64,000 bases of DNA from Rhizobium sullae. GTDB taxonomy: Bacteria; Pseudomonadota; Alphaproteobacteria; Rhizobiales; Rhizobiaceae. This document shows positions 18,070-27,470 of the stretch, in pieces. The position numbers and the translations under genes are program-made. Where the stretch lies: the NCBI RefSeq assembly GCF_025200715.1, contig NZ_CP104143.1:4064501-4128500 (forward strand), given 5' to 3'. The notes under the pieces are model-generated. The model saw only the letters and a program-made list of their open reading frames with translations, was not told where the DNA came from and searched no databases. Position 1 is the first letter of the stretch. Every line of letters begins with the position of its first letter.

Positions 18070-18984
18070 GTGAGCGTCAAGGAAGCATCACTCGGGGATA
18101 GCCGGCACAGCTATCGCCTGCACAATGTCGCCATCCCAGCCCGCCCGCTGGAAGCGGCACTTTATCTTGTCGCGACGCCGATCGGCAACCTTGGCGATAT
18201 CACCTTGCGGGCGCTGGAAACGCTGGCGGGTGCCGATGTGCTCGCCTGCGAGGACACGCGCGTGACCCGCGTTCTGCTCGATCGATACGGTATCCATAAC
18301 CGCCCCTTTGCTTATCATGAGCACAATGCGGATGAGGCGGGTCCGCGATTGCTGCAGGCCCTGGAAGCAGGCAAGTCTGTCGCACTCGTCTCCGACGCCG
18401 GGACCCCGCTTGTCTCCGATCCCGGCTATCGCCTTGCACAGTCGGCGATCGAAGCCGGTTACCGCGTCGTTCCCATTCCCGGAGCATCGGCGCCGCTTGC
18501 CGCGCTCGTCGGCTCGGGTCTGCCGAACGACGCCTTTTTGTTCGCGGGGTTCCTCCCGGCGAAGGACAAGGCGCGGCGTGACCGGCTGGCCGAATTTGCC
18601 GTCGCGCCGGCGACGCTCCTCTTCTTTGAATCGCCGCACCGGATCGGCGCGACGCTGGCTGCCGCTGCCGACGTGCTCGGGTCTACCCGCAGGGCGTCCG
18701 TTTGCCGCGAGTTGACGAAGACCTATGAGGAATTCCGCCGCGGCACGCTCGCGGAGCTTGCGGCGCATTATGCCGAAAACGACAACGTGAAGGGCGAGAT
18801 CGTGCTCGTCATAGGCCCCCCGGAAGAGCGGCCGGCGGACGAAGCGGATGTCGCTGCCATCCTTGCTGACCTCGTCACGTCCATGCCGACGGCAAAGGCG
18901 GCTGCGGAAGCCGCACGCCTCACCGGTCTGCCACGCAAGGAACTCTACCAGCGTCTGCTCGATATGAAGGTCAGGAATGAGTGA
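18070..18984 (+). CDS. rsmI: 16S rRNA (cytidine1402-2'-O)-methyltransferase
   Basis: A 304-residue tetrapyrrole-methylase-fold protein. YLVATPIGNLGDITLRALE, the AdoMet loop VSDAGTPLVSDPG and PGASAPLAALVGSGLP identify RsmI, which methylates the 2'-OH of C1402 in 16S rRNA using AdoMet. The start is a GTG at 18070. In many alphaproteobacteria rsmI is followed by yraN and gshB; here a damaged yraN overlaps its end and gshB lies 5.4 kb on, with ugpBAEC between. Confidence 0.93.
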   Translation: MSVKEASLGDSRHSYRLHNVAIPARPLEAALYLVATPIGNLGDITLRALETLAGADVLACEDTRVTRVLLDRYGIHNRPFAYHEHNADEAGPRLLQALEAGKSVALVSDAGTPLVSDPGYRLAQSAIEAGYRVVPIPGASAPLAALVGSGLPNDAFLFAGFLPAKDKARRDRLAEFAVAPATLLFFESPHRIGATLAAAADVLGSTRRASVCRELTKTYEEFRRGTLAELAAHYAENDNVKGEIVLVIGPPEERPADEADVAAILADLVTSMPTAKAAAEAARLTGLPRKELYQRLLDMKVRNE

Positions 18985-19323
18985 TAGCTGGCCGCGATCA
19001 TTAGCCGGCGAAAGGCGCGCAGCGCCGCGTCTCGGAATATATCGCGACACTCTTTTTGATGTTGAAAGGGCCATCGCATCAAGCTCGGCGAGATTGATAT
19101 CATCGCCGGGAAGCGCGACCTGGCAGCCTTCGTCGAGGTAAAGGCCCGGCGCGACGAAATGGGCGCCATAGATGCGGTTCGTTACGCTGCCCAAAAACGT
19201 ATCCGTGACGCCAGCGATCTCTGGCTTTCGCACCAGCCGGATGATGGCCGTTGGTCGCAACGAGATGATATTGTAGCAGCAATGCCCGGCCGTCTGCCCC
19301 GGCATTTTCCGGACGCTTTTTGA
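18977..19323 (+). pseudogene. yraN: Broken yraN (UPF0102, endonuclease-like)
   Basis: Pieces of a YraN protein appear in different frames. SEYIATLFLMLKG runs near 19035-19073, then after a shift HRIKLGEIDIIAGKRDLAAF, FVEVKARRDEM and PGRLPRHFPDAF run to TGA at 19323. Between LKG and HRIKLGEID the residues that normally hold a basic loop are missing, a stop (TAG) interrupts the first part's frame, and the ATG at 18977 opens yet another frame. The C-terminal half looks well conserved, so the lesions are recent or partly sequencing errors. Confidence 0.75.
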
Positions 19324-19355
19324 TTGCTTTGCATAGGCGTGCAAAAGTCCGGTTT

Positions 19356-19384
19356 TTGTAATCTTTCTGTCACTGAACTGTTAA
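19356..19384 (+). promoter_or_regulatory. PHO box (PhoB site) before ugpB
   Basis: Three heptamers recur at 11-base spacing: TTGTAAT (19356), CTGTCAC (19367) and CTGTTAA (19378). The last two fit the PhoB consensus CTGTCAT-N4-CTGTCAT well; the first is weaker. The site is 66 bases before the ugpB start, so the operon is likely induced by phosphate starvation through PhoB. Confidence 0.75.
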
Positions 19385-19450
19385 GGAGGCGTCATACAAG
19401 GCCTCTATTGCGTGTCCTCACCCCAACGACTGGTGGAGAGGATTTTATCC

Positions 19451-20776
19451 ATGTTCAAAAAGCTTTCTTTGGCCGCCGCTGCGGTCGCATTGTCTGCATC
19501 CACGTCCTTTGCTGCGACCGAAGTCACCTGGTGGCACGCCATGGGTGGCGAACTCGGCAAGAAGCTCGAGCAGATCGTCCAGAAATTCAATGACAGCCAG
19601 TCTGATTATCACGTCACTCCGGTTTTCAAGGGCACCTATCCGGAAACGCTGACGTCCGCGATCGCCGCTTTCCGCGCCGGTCAGCAGCCTGCCATCGTTC
19701 AGGTCTTCGAAGTCGGCACCGGCACGATGATGGCCGCCAAAGGCGCTATTTACCCTGTTTATAAGCTTATGGCCGATGAAGGCGAGCCGTGGGATCCGTC
19801 GAAGTTCATCGCTCCCGTCGTCGGCTACTATTCCGATCCGGAAGGCAACATCTTGTCCTTCCCGTTCAATTCCTCGACGCCGATCCTCTATTACAACAAG
19901 GACGTCTTCAAGAAGGCCGGCCTTGATCCGGACGTTGCCCCGAAGACCTATGCGGAACTTGCAGACTTCTCCAAGAAGATCGTTTCCTCCGGTGCTGCAA
20001 AGTGCGGCTTTACGATCACCTACGCTGCAACCTGGATCGGCCTCGAAAACTTCTCGGCCATCCATGACCTGCCTTACGGCACGCTTCAGAACGGCTTCGG
20101 CGGTCCGGCTGCCGAATTCACCTTCAACGGCCCGACCCAGGTTCGACTCTGGGACGACCTGAAGAAGTGGCAGGACACCGGCTACTTCCAGTACGGCGGT
20201 CCGGGCGGTGGTCCTGACTCTGCTCCGAAGTTCTATTCGCAGGAATGCGCCATCTACATGGGCTCCTCGGGCTCGCGCGCCGGCGTCATCGCCAACGCCA
20301 AGAACTTCCAGGTCGGCTTCTCGACGCTCCCTTACTACGACGACGTCACCAAGGATCCGAAGAACTCGATCATCGGCGGCGCGACGCTGTGGACGCTGAA
20401 CGGTCAGAAGCCGGAGGTTTACAAGGGTGTTGCCAAGTTCTTCACCTATCTCAGCCAGCCGGAAGTTCAGGCTGACTGGCATCAGTTCTCCGGCTACCTG
20501 CCGATTACCAATGCTTCTTACGATCTCGGCAAGTCGCAGGGTTACTACGAAAAGAACGCGGGCTCCGACGTCGGCATCAAGCAGATCACCCGTGGCACGC
20601 CGTCCGACAATTCCAAAGGCGTTCGTTTCGGCAACTTCACGCAGATCCGCGACGTTGTCGACCAGCAGTTCGAAACCGTGCTCTCAGGCAAGCAGACGGC
20701 AAAGCAGGCGCTCGACGCAGCCGTCAAGGAAGGCAACGCCATGCTGCGCGAATTCGAAGCCGCAAATTCGAACTAG
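19451..20776 (+). CDS. ugpB: sn-Glycerol-3-phosphate ABC transporter binding protein
   Basis: A 441-residue periplasmic protein with a Sec signal peptide (FKKLSLAAAAVALSASTSFA, cleavage near 21-22). The mature start ATEVTWWHAMGGELGKKLEQ and the segment PAIVQVFEVGTGTMMAAKGA are characteristic of UgpB. It binds glycerol-3-phosphate and its diesters for import as a phosphate and carbon source. The ATG at 19451 has GGAGAGGA upstream. A PHO box lies before it, and ugpA, ugpE and ugpC follow. Confidence 0.93.
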   Translation: MFKKLSLAAAAVALSASTSFAATEVTWWHAMGGELGKKLEQIVQKFNDSQSDYHVTPVFKGTYPETLTSAIAAFRAGQQPAIVQVFEVGTGTMMAAKGAIYPVYKLMADEGEPWDPSKFIAPVVGYYSDPEGNILSFPFNSSTPILYYNKDVFKKAGLDPDVAPKTYAELADFSKKIVSSGAAKCGFTITYAATWIGLENFSAIHDLPYGTLQNGFGGPAAEFTFNGPTQVRLWDDLKKWQDTGYFQYGGPGGGPDSAPKFYSQECAIYMGSSGSRAGVIANAKNFQVGFSTLPYYDDVTKDPKNSIIGGATLWTLNGQKPEVYKGVAKFFTYLSQPEVQADWHQFSGYLPITNASYDLGKSQGYYEKNAGSDVGIKQITRGTPSDNSKGVRFGNFTQIRDVVDQQFETVLSGKQTAKQALDAAVKEGNAMLREFEAANSN

Positions 20777-20796
20777 GTTCGCGAGCTGACCCCTCA

Positions 20797-20818
20797 GTCC
20801 TCCCCACACGGGGAGGAC
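20797..20818 (+). other. Intercistronic hairpin between ugpB and ugpA
   Basis: GTCCTCCCC and GGGGAGGAC form a perfect 9-bp stem with an ACAC loop. It lies 20 bases after the ugpB stop. Such stems commonly protect the binding-protein mRNA from 3' decay or stop part of the transcripts, giving more UgpB than permease. No T-run follows, so it is not a full terminator. Confidence 0.7.
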
Positions 20819-20837
20819 CTTTCCATGCGAGCGAGCC

Positions 20838-21722
20838 ATGCAGACAAAACGCACCATTTTTTCGAATCGCGTCTTGCCATACGTTCTTTTGGCGCCGCAG
20901 CTCGCGATTACTCTCATTTTCTTCATCTGGCCCGCATTCCAGGCTTTTCGGCAATCGTTCCTGCGCGAAGATCCCTTCGGCATGAAGACCACTTTCGTCT
21001 GGTTCAGCAACTACACCAGGCTCTTCGAGAATGCGGATTATCTGAATGCGCTATGGGTGACGCTCATCTTCGCTGTCTCGGTGACGGCACTGTCCATGAG
21101 CCTGTCGCTGCTCTTTGCCGTCTGTGTCAACCGCGTGCTGCGGAGTGGCCGGTTCTATACGACGTTGCTCGTCTGGCCTTATGCGGTTGCTCCGGCCGCC
21201 GCCGGTCTGCTCTGGTGGTTCATGTTCAACCCCAGCATTGGTATCCTGCCTTATGGGCTGCGCTATTTCGGCTATGACTGGAATTATCGGCTGCATGAAG
21301 GCGATGCCATGGTGCTGATCGTCGTTGCCTCGGCCTGGAAGCAGATTTCCTACAACTTCCTGTTCTTCGTCGCCGGCCTGCAGTCCGTGCCGCAATCGGT
21401 GATCGAGGCGGCGGCGATCGATGGCGCTGGTCCCTTCAAGCGCTTCTGGACGGTGATTTTCCCGCTGCTCTCCCCGACGACGTTCTTCCTGGCGGTCATT
21501 AACATCACCTATGCGCTCTTCGACACCTTTCCAATTGTCGATTCGACGACCTCCGGCGGCCCTTCGCAATCGACCAACACGCTGGTCTACAAGGTCTATG
21601 CCGACGGTTTCGTCGGGCTGAACCTGGGGCCGTCCGCCGCCCAATCCGTCGTGCTGATGCTGATTGTCGTCGCGCTCACTGTCGTCCAGTTCCGCTGGAT
21701 CGAAAACAAAGTGCAGTACTGA
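20838..21722 (+). CDS. ugpA: sn-Glycerol-3-phosphate ABC transporter permease
   Basis: A 294-residue MalF-type permease with six spans. The N-terminus FSNRVLPYVLLAPQLAITLI and the EAA loop IEAAAIDGAGPFKRFWTVIF fit UgpA. It starts 61 bases after ugpB; the region before its ATG lacks a clear ribosome site, the nearest GGGGAGGA being inside the intercistronic hairpin. With UgpE it forms the channel for glycerol-3-phosphate. Confidence 0.93.
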   Translation: MQTKRTIFSNRVLPYVLLAPQLAITLIFFIWPAFQAFRQSFLREDPFGMKTTFVWFSNYTRLFENADYLNALWVTLIFAVSVTALSMSLSLLFAVCVNRVLRSGRFYTTLLVWPYAVAPAAAGLLWWFMFNPSIGILPYGLRYFGYDWNYRLHEGDAMVLIVVASAWKQISYNFLFFVAGLQSVPQSVIEAAAIDGAGPFKRFWTVIFPLLSPTTFFLAVINITYALFDTFPIVDSTTSGGPSQSTNTLVYKVYADGFVGLNLGPSAAQSVVLMLIVVALTVVQFRWIENKVQY

Positions 21723-21732
21723 GGCTCATGCG

Positions 21733-22581
21733 ATGGTCGAAAATCGTCCCTATCTGAATTTCCTCACACATCTGATCCTCATCATTGGCGCCGCAACCGT
21801 GGTATTCCCGGTCTACCTTGCCTTCATTGCTTCCACCCACGGTGCGAGCGATTTCATGAGCGGCCTCGTGCCGATGCTTCCCGGCGATCAATTGGCGTCG
21901 AATTTCAGTCAGTTGTTGAACGTCGGCAATTCGGTGGCAGGCGCTCCACCCTTCGCGCTGATGCTCGCAAACAGCCTGCTGATGGCGATATTGATCGCCG
22001 TCGGCAAAATCGCAATTTCGATCATCTCGGCCTTCGCGATCGTCTATTTCCGCTTTCCGCTGCGCCTAGTGGCCTTCTGGATCATTTTCCTGACGCTGAT
22101 GCTGCCGGTCGAAGTCCGCATCCTGCCAACCTACAAGGTCGTTGCCGATCTCGGCATGCTGAACTCCTATCCCGGTCTTGTCATTCCGCTGATCGCATCC
22201 GCGACCGCGACCTTCCTGTTCCGCCAGTTCTTTCTGACCATCCCTGAGGAACTGATGGAAGCGGCCCGCGTTGATGGTGCCGGCGCGATGAAATTCTTCC
22301 GCGATATCCTGCTGCCGCTGTCGCGCACCAATATTGCAGCGCTCTTCATCATCCTCTTCATCTACGGCTGGAACCAGTATCTCTGGCCGATGCTGATCAC
22401 CACCGATCCGCAATATTACACGGCCGTCATGGGCATCAAGCGCCTCGCCTCGGTGCTCGACGGCGATACCCAATGGAACCTGGTGATGGCCGGTGTCATC
22501 CTGGCCACCCTGCCGCCGGTTCTCGTCATCATCGTCATGCAGCGCCTCTTCGTTAAAGGCCTGGTCGAAACGGAGAAATGA
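21733..22581 (+). CDS. ugpE: sn-Glycerol-3-phosphate ABC transporter permease
   Basis: A 282-residue MalG-type permease. The EAA loop [20 protein letters not shown] and the ending [12 protein letters not shown] are as in UgpE. The ATG at 21733 is 10 bases after the ugpA stop, with GAGG upstream. An earlier in-frame ATG at 21664 lies within ugpA and is not used. Its stop overlaps the ugpC start by four bases (ATGA), indicating coupled translation. Confidence 0.93.
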   Translation: MVENRPYLNFLTHLILIIGAATVVFPVYLAFIASTHGASDFMSGLVPMLPGDQLASNFSQLLNVGNSVAGAPPFALMLANSLLMAILIAVGKIAISIISAFAIVYFRFPLRLVAFWIIFLTLMLPVEVRILPTYKVVADLGMLNSYPGLVIPLIASATATFLFRQFFLTIPEELMEAARVDGAGAMKFFRDILLPLSRTNIAALFIILFIYGWNQYLWPMLITTDPQYYTAVMGIKRLASVLDGDTQWNLVMAGVILATLPPVLVIIVMQRLFVKGLVETEK

Positions 22582-23690
22582 CAATGGCTTCCATCGAGGT
22601 CGAAAGCGTCGGCAAGATCTACCACGGTGGCGTTAAGGCCGTTTCCGGCGTCGGCATCAATATCAGGGATGGTGAATTCATCGTGTTGGTCGGTCCGTCG
22701 GGCTGCGGCAAGTCCACGCTGCTGCGCATGATCGCGGGTCTTGAGACCATTTCGGAAGGCCGGGTAAAGATTGGCGATCGCGTCGTCAACAATGTCGAGC
22801 CTGCCGACCGCGACATCGCCATGGTCTTCCAGAATTATGCGCTCTATCCGCATATGTCCGTCTATGACAATCTCGCCTATGGCCTGAGGAACCGCGGCAC
22901 GCCAAAGGAGGAAATCGAAGCGCGCGTTGCGGAAGCTGCCCGCATGCTGCAGATCGAGCCCTATCTGCAGCGCAAGCCCAAGGCGCTTTCCGGCGGCCAG
23001 CGCCAGCGCGTTGCCATGGGCCGAGCTATCGTCCGTAAGCCGGCTGTCTTCCTCTTCGACGAGCCGCTGTCGAACCTCGATGCCAAGCTCCGTGTTTCGA
23101 TGCGCGGCGAGATCAAGCGCCTGCAGCGCCGCCTCGGCACCACCTCGATCTACGTCACCCACGACCAGCTGGAGGCGATGACGCTGGCCGATCGCCTTGT
23201 GGTGCTGAATGGCGGCAGGATCGAGCAGATCGGCGCGCCGCTCGATGTCTATCACACGCCTGCCTCCACCTTCGTTGCAAGCTTCATCGGCTCGCCAGCC
23301 ATGAACCTCTTGAAGGGCGAACTGCATGGCGACAAGTTGGCGCTCGGCCCGACCTTGATCGATCTCGCAGGTAACGCGCCTGCCTCTGGCCCTGTGACTA
23401 TCGGCATTCGCGCCGAGGATCTGCGGCTGGCGGGTTCAAATGAATATGCGATGCCATTGACGGTGGAATATGTTGAAGAACTCGGCTCGCAGCGCCTCGT
23501 GCATGGTCTTTTGGGCGATCAGCCGCTGACAGCTGTCGTTTCCCCGGAAACAGCACTGGCATCGGAGTTGCGTTTCGTGATCCCGCCGGAGAAGCTGCAT
23601 TTCTTTGCGCACGACACAGGCAAACGAATCGGTGTCGGTGCTTTGGTCACTGCCCATCATCCGACAGTTGCTGACGCCGTAAAGGTTTGA
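22578..23690 (+). CDS. ugpC: sn-Glycerol-3-phosphate ABC transporter ATP-binding protein
   Basis: A 370-residue ATPase with Walker [10 protein letters not shown] at 39-47, [16 protein letters not shown], Walker [15 protein letters not shown] and switch His in [12 protein letters not shown]-terminal regulatory domain follows. ATG at 22578 overlaps ugpE; a second ATG at 22584 is equally plausible. It completes the ugpBAEC importer, whose product enters phospholipid synthesis or glycolysis. Confidence 0.93.
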   Translation: MTMASIEVESVGKIYHGGVKAVSGVGINIRDGEFIVLVGPSGCGKSTLLRMIAGLETISEGRVKIGDRVVNNVEPADRDIAMVFQNYALYPHMSVYDNLAYGLRNRGTPKEEIEARVAEAARMLQIEPYLQRKPKALSGGQRQRVAMGRAIVRKPAVFLFDEPLSNLDAKLRVSMRGEIKRLQRRLGTTSIYVTHDQLEAMTLADRLVVLNGGRIEQIGAPLDVYHTPASTFVASFIGSPAMNLLKGELHGDKLALGPTLIDLAGNAPASGPVTIGIRAEDLRLAGSNEYAMPLTVEYVEELGSQRLVHGLLGDQPLTAVVSPETALASELRFVIPPEKLHFFAHDTGKRIGVGALVTAHHPTVADAVKV

Positions 23691-23784
23691 AACGCATCGT
23701 TAAAATTTTAGCGGCCCATTGAACGCCTCCGTTACGACTCTCTGCTATTCCGCAATGATTGGGGTAGCAAATTGGGGGTGGTCC

Positions 23785-24288
23785 ATGGCCATGAAGCTCA
23801 TGCTCGCAAGCGCGGTCGCAATGGCCGCGCGTTCGGTGCCGTATGCCATCGCGCCAACGCGCGGCAGGAATTTCGTCGCGCACTCCAGCGACCATTTGCC
23901 GATGAAATCGACCCCGATCAATCCTGACTGGGTCGTCGGTGGCGACCCACAGGCGCGCACGGCGGAACATTCCCGCGGCCATGACGACGCATCGCTGACG
24001 GCGATCTGGGATTGCACAGCCGGCGAATTCCGCTGGTTCTTCGGCTGGGACGAGACGGTGATGATCCTCGAAGGCGAGGTTCACATTACCGCCGAAGATG
24101 GAACGGAGCGCACGCTACGCGCCGGCGACGTTGCCTTCTTCGCGGGCGGCACATGGGCGAGCTGGCGGGTGGACAGCTACGTCCGGAAGATTGCGTTTCT
24201 CCGCAAGCCCTTCCCCAAGCCTGTGGCAATCCTCTACCGTCTTCGCAACCTGATGCGCAGCGGCGGCCAGCACGGGCTCGCGGCCTGA
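23785..24288 (+). CDS. Cupin-domain protein (ureidoglycine aminohydrolase-like cupin fold)
   Basis: A small protein of about 167 residues with a single cupin barrel: WDCTAGEFRWFFGWDETVMILEG is the first conserved stretch and LRAGDVAFFAGGTWASWRVD the second, as in the cupin_3 (DUF861) group. Usual metal-binding histidines of cupins are not obvious. GGGGGTGG precedes the ATG at 23785; another ATG at 23791 is possible. It sits between ugpC and gshB on the same strand but its role is unknown. Confidence 0.7.
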   Translation: MAMKLMLASAVAMAARSVPYAIAPTRGRNFVAHSSDHLPMKSTPINPDWVVGGDPQARTAEHSRGHDDASLTAIWDCTAGEFRWFFGWDETVMILEGEVHITAEDGTERTLRAGDVAFFAGGTWASWRVDSYVRKIAFLRKPFPKPVAILYRLRNLMRSGGQHGLAA

Positions 24289-24384
24289 AAAATCCTTGAT
24301 GCCGGCGCTCGGAAGTCCTTGGCTGGCCGTTGCGTTTGCTCTGCTTGCGACCTACATCTGTCCGGCACTCACTGAGGGACGGAA

Positions 24385-25332
24385 ATGGCCAAGATCAAGA
24401 ACGTAGCGGTCCAGATGGACCATGTCGCGGGCATCAATATCGCAGGCGATTCCACCTTCGCCATGAGCCTCGAAGCGCAGGCCCGGGGCTACAAGCTTTT
24501 CCATTATACTCCTGAGCGGCTGAGCCTCCGCGACGGCAAGCTTTATGCCTCCGTCGAGCCGATGCTGCTGCGCGACGTGAAGGGCGATCATTTCGAGCTC
24601 GGTGCGCCCGAACGTGTCGACCTTTCGACCATGGATGTCGTGCTGCTTCGCCAGGACCCGCCCTTCGACATGGCATACATCACCTCGACGCATCTTTTGG
24701 AGCGCATTCACCCGAAGACGCTCGTTGTCAACGATCCTGGCTGGGTGCGCAATTCGCCGGAAAAGATCTTCGTCACCGAATTCGCCGACCTCATGCCGAA
24801 GACGTTGATCACCAAGGAGGCTGCCGAAGTCCGTCGCTTCCGCGACGAGATGGGCGATATCATCCTGAAGCCGCTTTACGGAAACGGCGGCGCCGGCGTC
24901 TTTCACTCGACGAGGGATGACCGCAACCTCTCCTCGCTGCTCGAAATGTTCGGCCAGCTCTTCCGCGAACCCTTCATCGCCCAGCAGTATCTCCCGGATG
25001 TCCGCAAGGGCGACAAACGCATTATCCTCGTCGACGGCGAACCGGCGGGTGCAATCAACCGCGTGCCGGCGGAGCACGACAGCCGCTCCAACATGCATGT
25101 CGGCGGCCGCGCGGAAGCGACTGAGTTGACTGCGCGCGAAAAGGAAATCTGCAAGCGCATCGGTCCGGCGCTCAGGGAACGCGGCTTCCTGCTCGTGGGC
25201 ATCGATGTCATCGGCGACTATATGACCGAGATCAACGTTACCTCGCCGACCGGACTTCGCGAGGTTCGCAAGTTCGGCGGCGCGGATATCGCAAGCCTTC
25301 TCTGGGATGCAATCGAGCGCAAACGGCCTTAA
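24385..25332 (+). CDS. gshB: Glutathione synthetase
   Basis: A 315-residue ATP-grasp ligase. The start [20 protein letters not shown], the segment [20 protein letters not shown], the glycine-rich loop [11 protein letters not shown] and the terminus [11 protein letters not shown] are diagnostic of GshB. It joins glycine to gamma-glutamylcysteine with ATP in the cytoplasm. In related genomes it often follows rsmI-yraN; here ugpBAEC and a cupin gene intervene. Confidence 0.95.
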   Translation: MAKIKNVAVQMDHVAGINIAGDSTFAMSLEAQARGYKLFHYTPERLSLRDGKLYASVEPMLLRDVKGDHFELGAPERVDLSTMDVVLLRQDPPFDMAYITSTHLLERIHPKTLVVNDPGWVRNSPEKIFVTEFADLMPKTLITKEAAEVRRFRDEMGDIILKPLYGNGGAGVFHSTRDDRNLSSLLEMFGQLFREPFIAQQYLPDVRKGDKRIILVDGEPAGAINRVPAEHDSRSNMHVGGRAEATELTAREKEICKRIGPALRERGFLLVGIDVIGDYMTEINVTSPTGLREVRKFGGADIASLLWDAIERKRP

Positions 25333-25706
25333 CCGTTCCGGCTTCTGTTCCTCTTCGTTCACGCTTTGCAACGCGCTGCAACTGCAGCGGCGGCGTGAAT
25401 CTGTTCCTTTATTGCTCTTGTTTTACTCTTTTTCTACGCAAGATTGCAATTGGCGACGATGAGAAGTCGCAACGGGGCATGTAAAAGGTTGCGGGGACAT
25501 TAATCCATATAGGTCTGCGGCGTGTTTGACTCCCATTGAACGGGCAAGCCTCCAGTCCGAACCCTCGCGCCGCCGCCCGCATCGAAAAACCTACATCAAA
25601 CCGGAACTTCGAGACCGTTTGGGATATACGCTTCTTAAGAACGAGCGCGGCCATGTGGTGGTGCTATGATCCCTGAACCCCTTCTCCAGTAGGACTCGGC
25701 GCAGTG
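25333..25706. other. Intergenic stretch after gshB
   Basis: About 370 bases between the convergent gshB and the glycolipid-binding-type gene. No conserved frame, tRNA or strong terminator hairpin was recognised; an 81-codon frame on the minus strand resembles nothing known to me. The decayed accessory region begins shortly beyond. Confidence 0.45.
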
Positions 25707-26270
25707 TCAGGCAGGCACCGGCAACCGCTCGAAAAGGTGTTCGTATTGCAGCACCAATCCCTCCTCATCGACCGCTAGGTCAGCTTGAAAACCGGCGGAA
25801 AGGCCCAGGTCGACGTAACGTACTCGCCCGGGACCCTGCCGGTCGTAGCGCTGCTTCGAACGGGCGACCGTCAGCGCTGGCCCATCGATGAAAGCGGTGT
25901 CGAGCGTAAGGCTTTCCCCGGCGGCAGTGGGCGTCCTGCGGATGGGAAAGGTGTTGCAGAAGGGCGTGACCGACAGGTCCGGATCTTCCGCGCCTTCGAG
26001 GTCTAGCCGCGGTTCGCCGTTCACCCGCCAGCCGGTCCCGGCACGCTCCAGGCTCAGCATCCCGCGGCCTTGCGCATTCCAGCGCTCAACCACAACGGAC
26101 TGCGCGTGCCAATCCGAGTCGAGCCGCCAGCGGTGGTCGAGGCGGAAGCCGCCAGCTTCCAGGCATATCACGGTTGAGTCGGCCGTCACTCCCTCAGGCT
26201 CAACAAGAAGTTCCAGACGCTCAAGGCCCTCGAAATCTGTCCGATGCCAGAAAAGGAACGATCTGGTCAT
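25707..26270 (-). CDS. Putative glycolipid-binding family protein (DUF1089-like)
   Basis: A 187-residue protein that begins TRSFLFWHRTDFEGLERLEL and contains GFRLDHRWRLDSDW and TPFCNTFPIRR, the pattern of the 'putative glycolipid-binding' family (PF06475). The family's biochemical role is poorly defined. No signal peptide or membrane segment is visible. The ATG at 26270 has GAGGAG just upstream and is preferred over the one at 26306. It lies alone between gshB and the IS110 remnant. Confidence 0.7.
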   Translation of the reverse strand: MTRSFLFWHRTDFEGLERLELLVEPEGVTADSTVICLEAGGFRLDHRWRLDSDWHAQSVVVERWNAQGRGMLSLERAGTGWRVNGEPRLDLEGAEDPDLSVTPFCNTFPIRRTPTAAGESLTLDTAFIDGPALTVARSKQRYDRQGPGRVRYVDLGLSAGFQADLAVDEEGLVLQYEHLFERLPVPA

Positions 26271-26344
26271 GCTCGGCTCCTCCGCGCACTCGTTTTTCCA
26301 AAACATGAGCTGATCGCGGCGCGATCGTCCCAGGCCACTTTTTT

Positions 26345-26727
26345 ACACGATGATGGCTGGCTGGGGTGGTTGCCCCGATAAGATGGAAAAACGGGCTCAC
26401 GATTGGAACCGGGCCCAAACATCGAATGGAGGCAACATGGACCAATATATCGGGCTTGATGGTTCATTGAAAGATACCGCGATCTCGATCCGCGAGGACG
26501 GGAAGCGGATCTGGCGGGGAAAGTGTCCCTCGGATTCGAAGGTTCTGGCGCAGATGATCCGCAAGCATGCCCCGCACGCTAGGCGCGTCGTATTCGAGAC
26601 GGGGCCGCTGTCGACGTGGCTCTATCATGCGCTGACGACCGAGGGGTGCCCGCGATCTGCATTGAAGCACGGCACGCAAAAGGTATTAGACGAGACGCTC
26701 AACAACACCACTGAAAATAATATATAG
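26345..26727 (+). mobile_element. IS110-family remnant (left end plus start of transposase)
   Basis: The non-coding leader at about 26345-26436 and the first ~95 transposase codons remain; the catalytic C-terminal domain and right end are missing. It marks the left border of a degraded region reaching to about 31.7 kb. Confidence 0.7.
26437..26727 (+). pseudogene. Truncated IS110-type transposase
   Basis: The frame begins DQYIGLDGSLKDTAISIRED and continues VFETGPLSTWLYHALTTEG, matching the DEDD-transposase N-terminal domain of IS110 elements (first catalytic Asp in GLDGS). From 26643 a one-base shift scrambles about ten residues; the correct VPAICIEARHA is readable in the next frame, and a compensating shift then restores QKVLDETLNNTTENN. 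A stop follows at 26725, far short of the ~340 residues expected. It cannot encode an active transposase. Confidence 0.8.
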
Positions 26728-26810
26728 GCTGGTTCTGACAAGGTGGTGTCAGCACTCGCGGCGTGGCGCGAACTTCCGCTCCCCGTCCACTACAGTCATT
26801 TAGAACCATG

Positions 26811-26993
26811 GCGGCGGCTCCACTCGCTGATGTTGGTCCGCCCGGTTCCGGAAAATCGATGCTTGCTGCGCGACTGCCCTCCATTCTGCCGCCGCTTTCG
26901 GCTGTCGAGCTTCTCGAGGTCTCGATGATTCATTCGGTTGCCCGTCAGCTTTCCGGCCGCAAGCTCTCGGACCGCCGGCCGTTCCGCACATCC
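26811..26993 (+). pseudogene. ComM/YifB (Mg-chelatase-like AAA+ ATPase) remnant A
   Basis: The fragment reads [20 protein letters not shown], then [20 protein letters not shown] and DRRPFRT, the Walker A region and following helices of the ComM/YifB family. N- and C-terminal parts are absent, and it breaks off before the expected PHHSA motif. A second, differently deleted copy lies at 31223-31709. ComM proteins aid branch migration during natural transformation; this piece is non-functional. Confidence 0.75.
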
Positions 26994-27063
26994 CTCTCTA
27001 CGAAAGCCATATTTTTGTTGAATCTTCATGAAATCAGAAATCCGGCTAGTCGGAGATTGTCCC

Positions 27064-27465
27064 ATGCCTCGTAACGCATTTCTGCTGTGCGCAGGTCTGG
27101 TGGTCACCGGAGGTGTGGCTTCTGCCGAAGAGACTGCTCTCGCCAGAACGTTTCGGTACGCCATCCTCATCAATCAACAAGAGCCAATTTACGGCGAGGT
27201 GGAATGCGCGAAATATCCATGCCAATTGCTCAATCACAAAGCACCCGACATTAATCGTTCACTCAGCAGCGATGACGGTGCTTTCGTCCGTCCGATCGTC
27301 TCTTGTGGGGTAGGGGATTGTTTCGTTTCGTATAGGTCTGAGAATATTGACGTGCGACAGACCGGGAAGTTCTTGAAGTTCAAGTTGGCCGAAGGCAACG
27401 CGCCAGGCAATCACGCGGTCCTTCTTAAAAGCCGCCCGATGGGTGAAATCATCATGTCCTTCTGA
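27064..27465 (+). CDS. Small secreted protein of unknown function
   Basis: A 133-residue protein whose first ~21 residues ([20 protein letters not shown]) form a signal peptide. The mature part contains four cysteines in [11 protein letters not shown] and [11 protein letters not shown], suggesting two disulphides in the periplasm. The ATG at 27064 has GGAG nine bases upstream; an ATG at 27028 in the same frame is less likely. General shape recalls IalB-like proteins, but I cannot confirm that. It is convergent with the methyltransferase gene across a long inverted repeat. Confidence 0.6.
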   Translation: MPRNAFLLCAGLVVTGGVASAEETALARTFRYAILINQQEPIYGEVECAKYPCQLLNHKAPDINRSLSSDDGAFVRPIVSCGVGDCFVSYRSENIDVRQTGKFLKFKLAEGNAPGNHAVLLKSRPMGEIIMSF

Positions 27466-27470
27466 CGTTC

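Noticed and set aside
18088..19344. 418-codon frame on the minus strand opposite rsmI
   Set aside because: A shadow frame of high-GC DNA; no known motif, and rsmI on the other strand is clear.
20825..21277. 150-codon frame beginning at ATG 20825 with a good ribosome site
   Set aside because: It is out of frame with, and wholly inside, the well-conserved ugpA.
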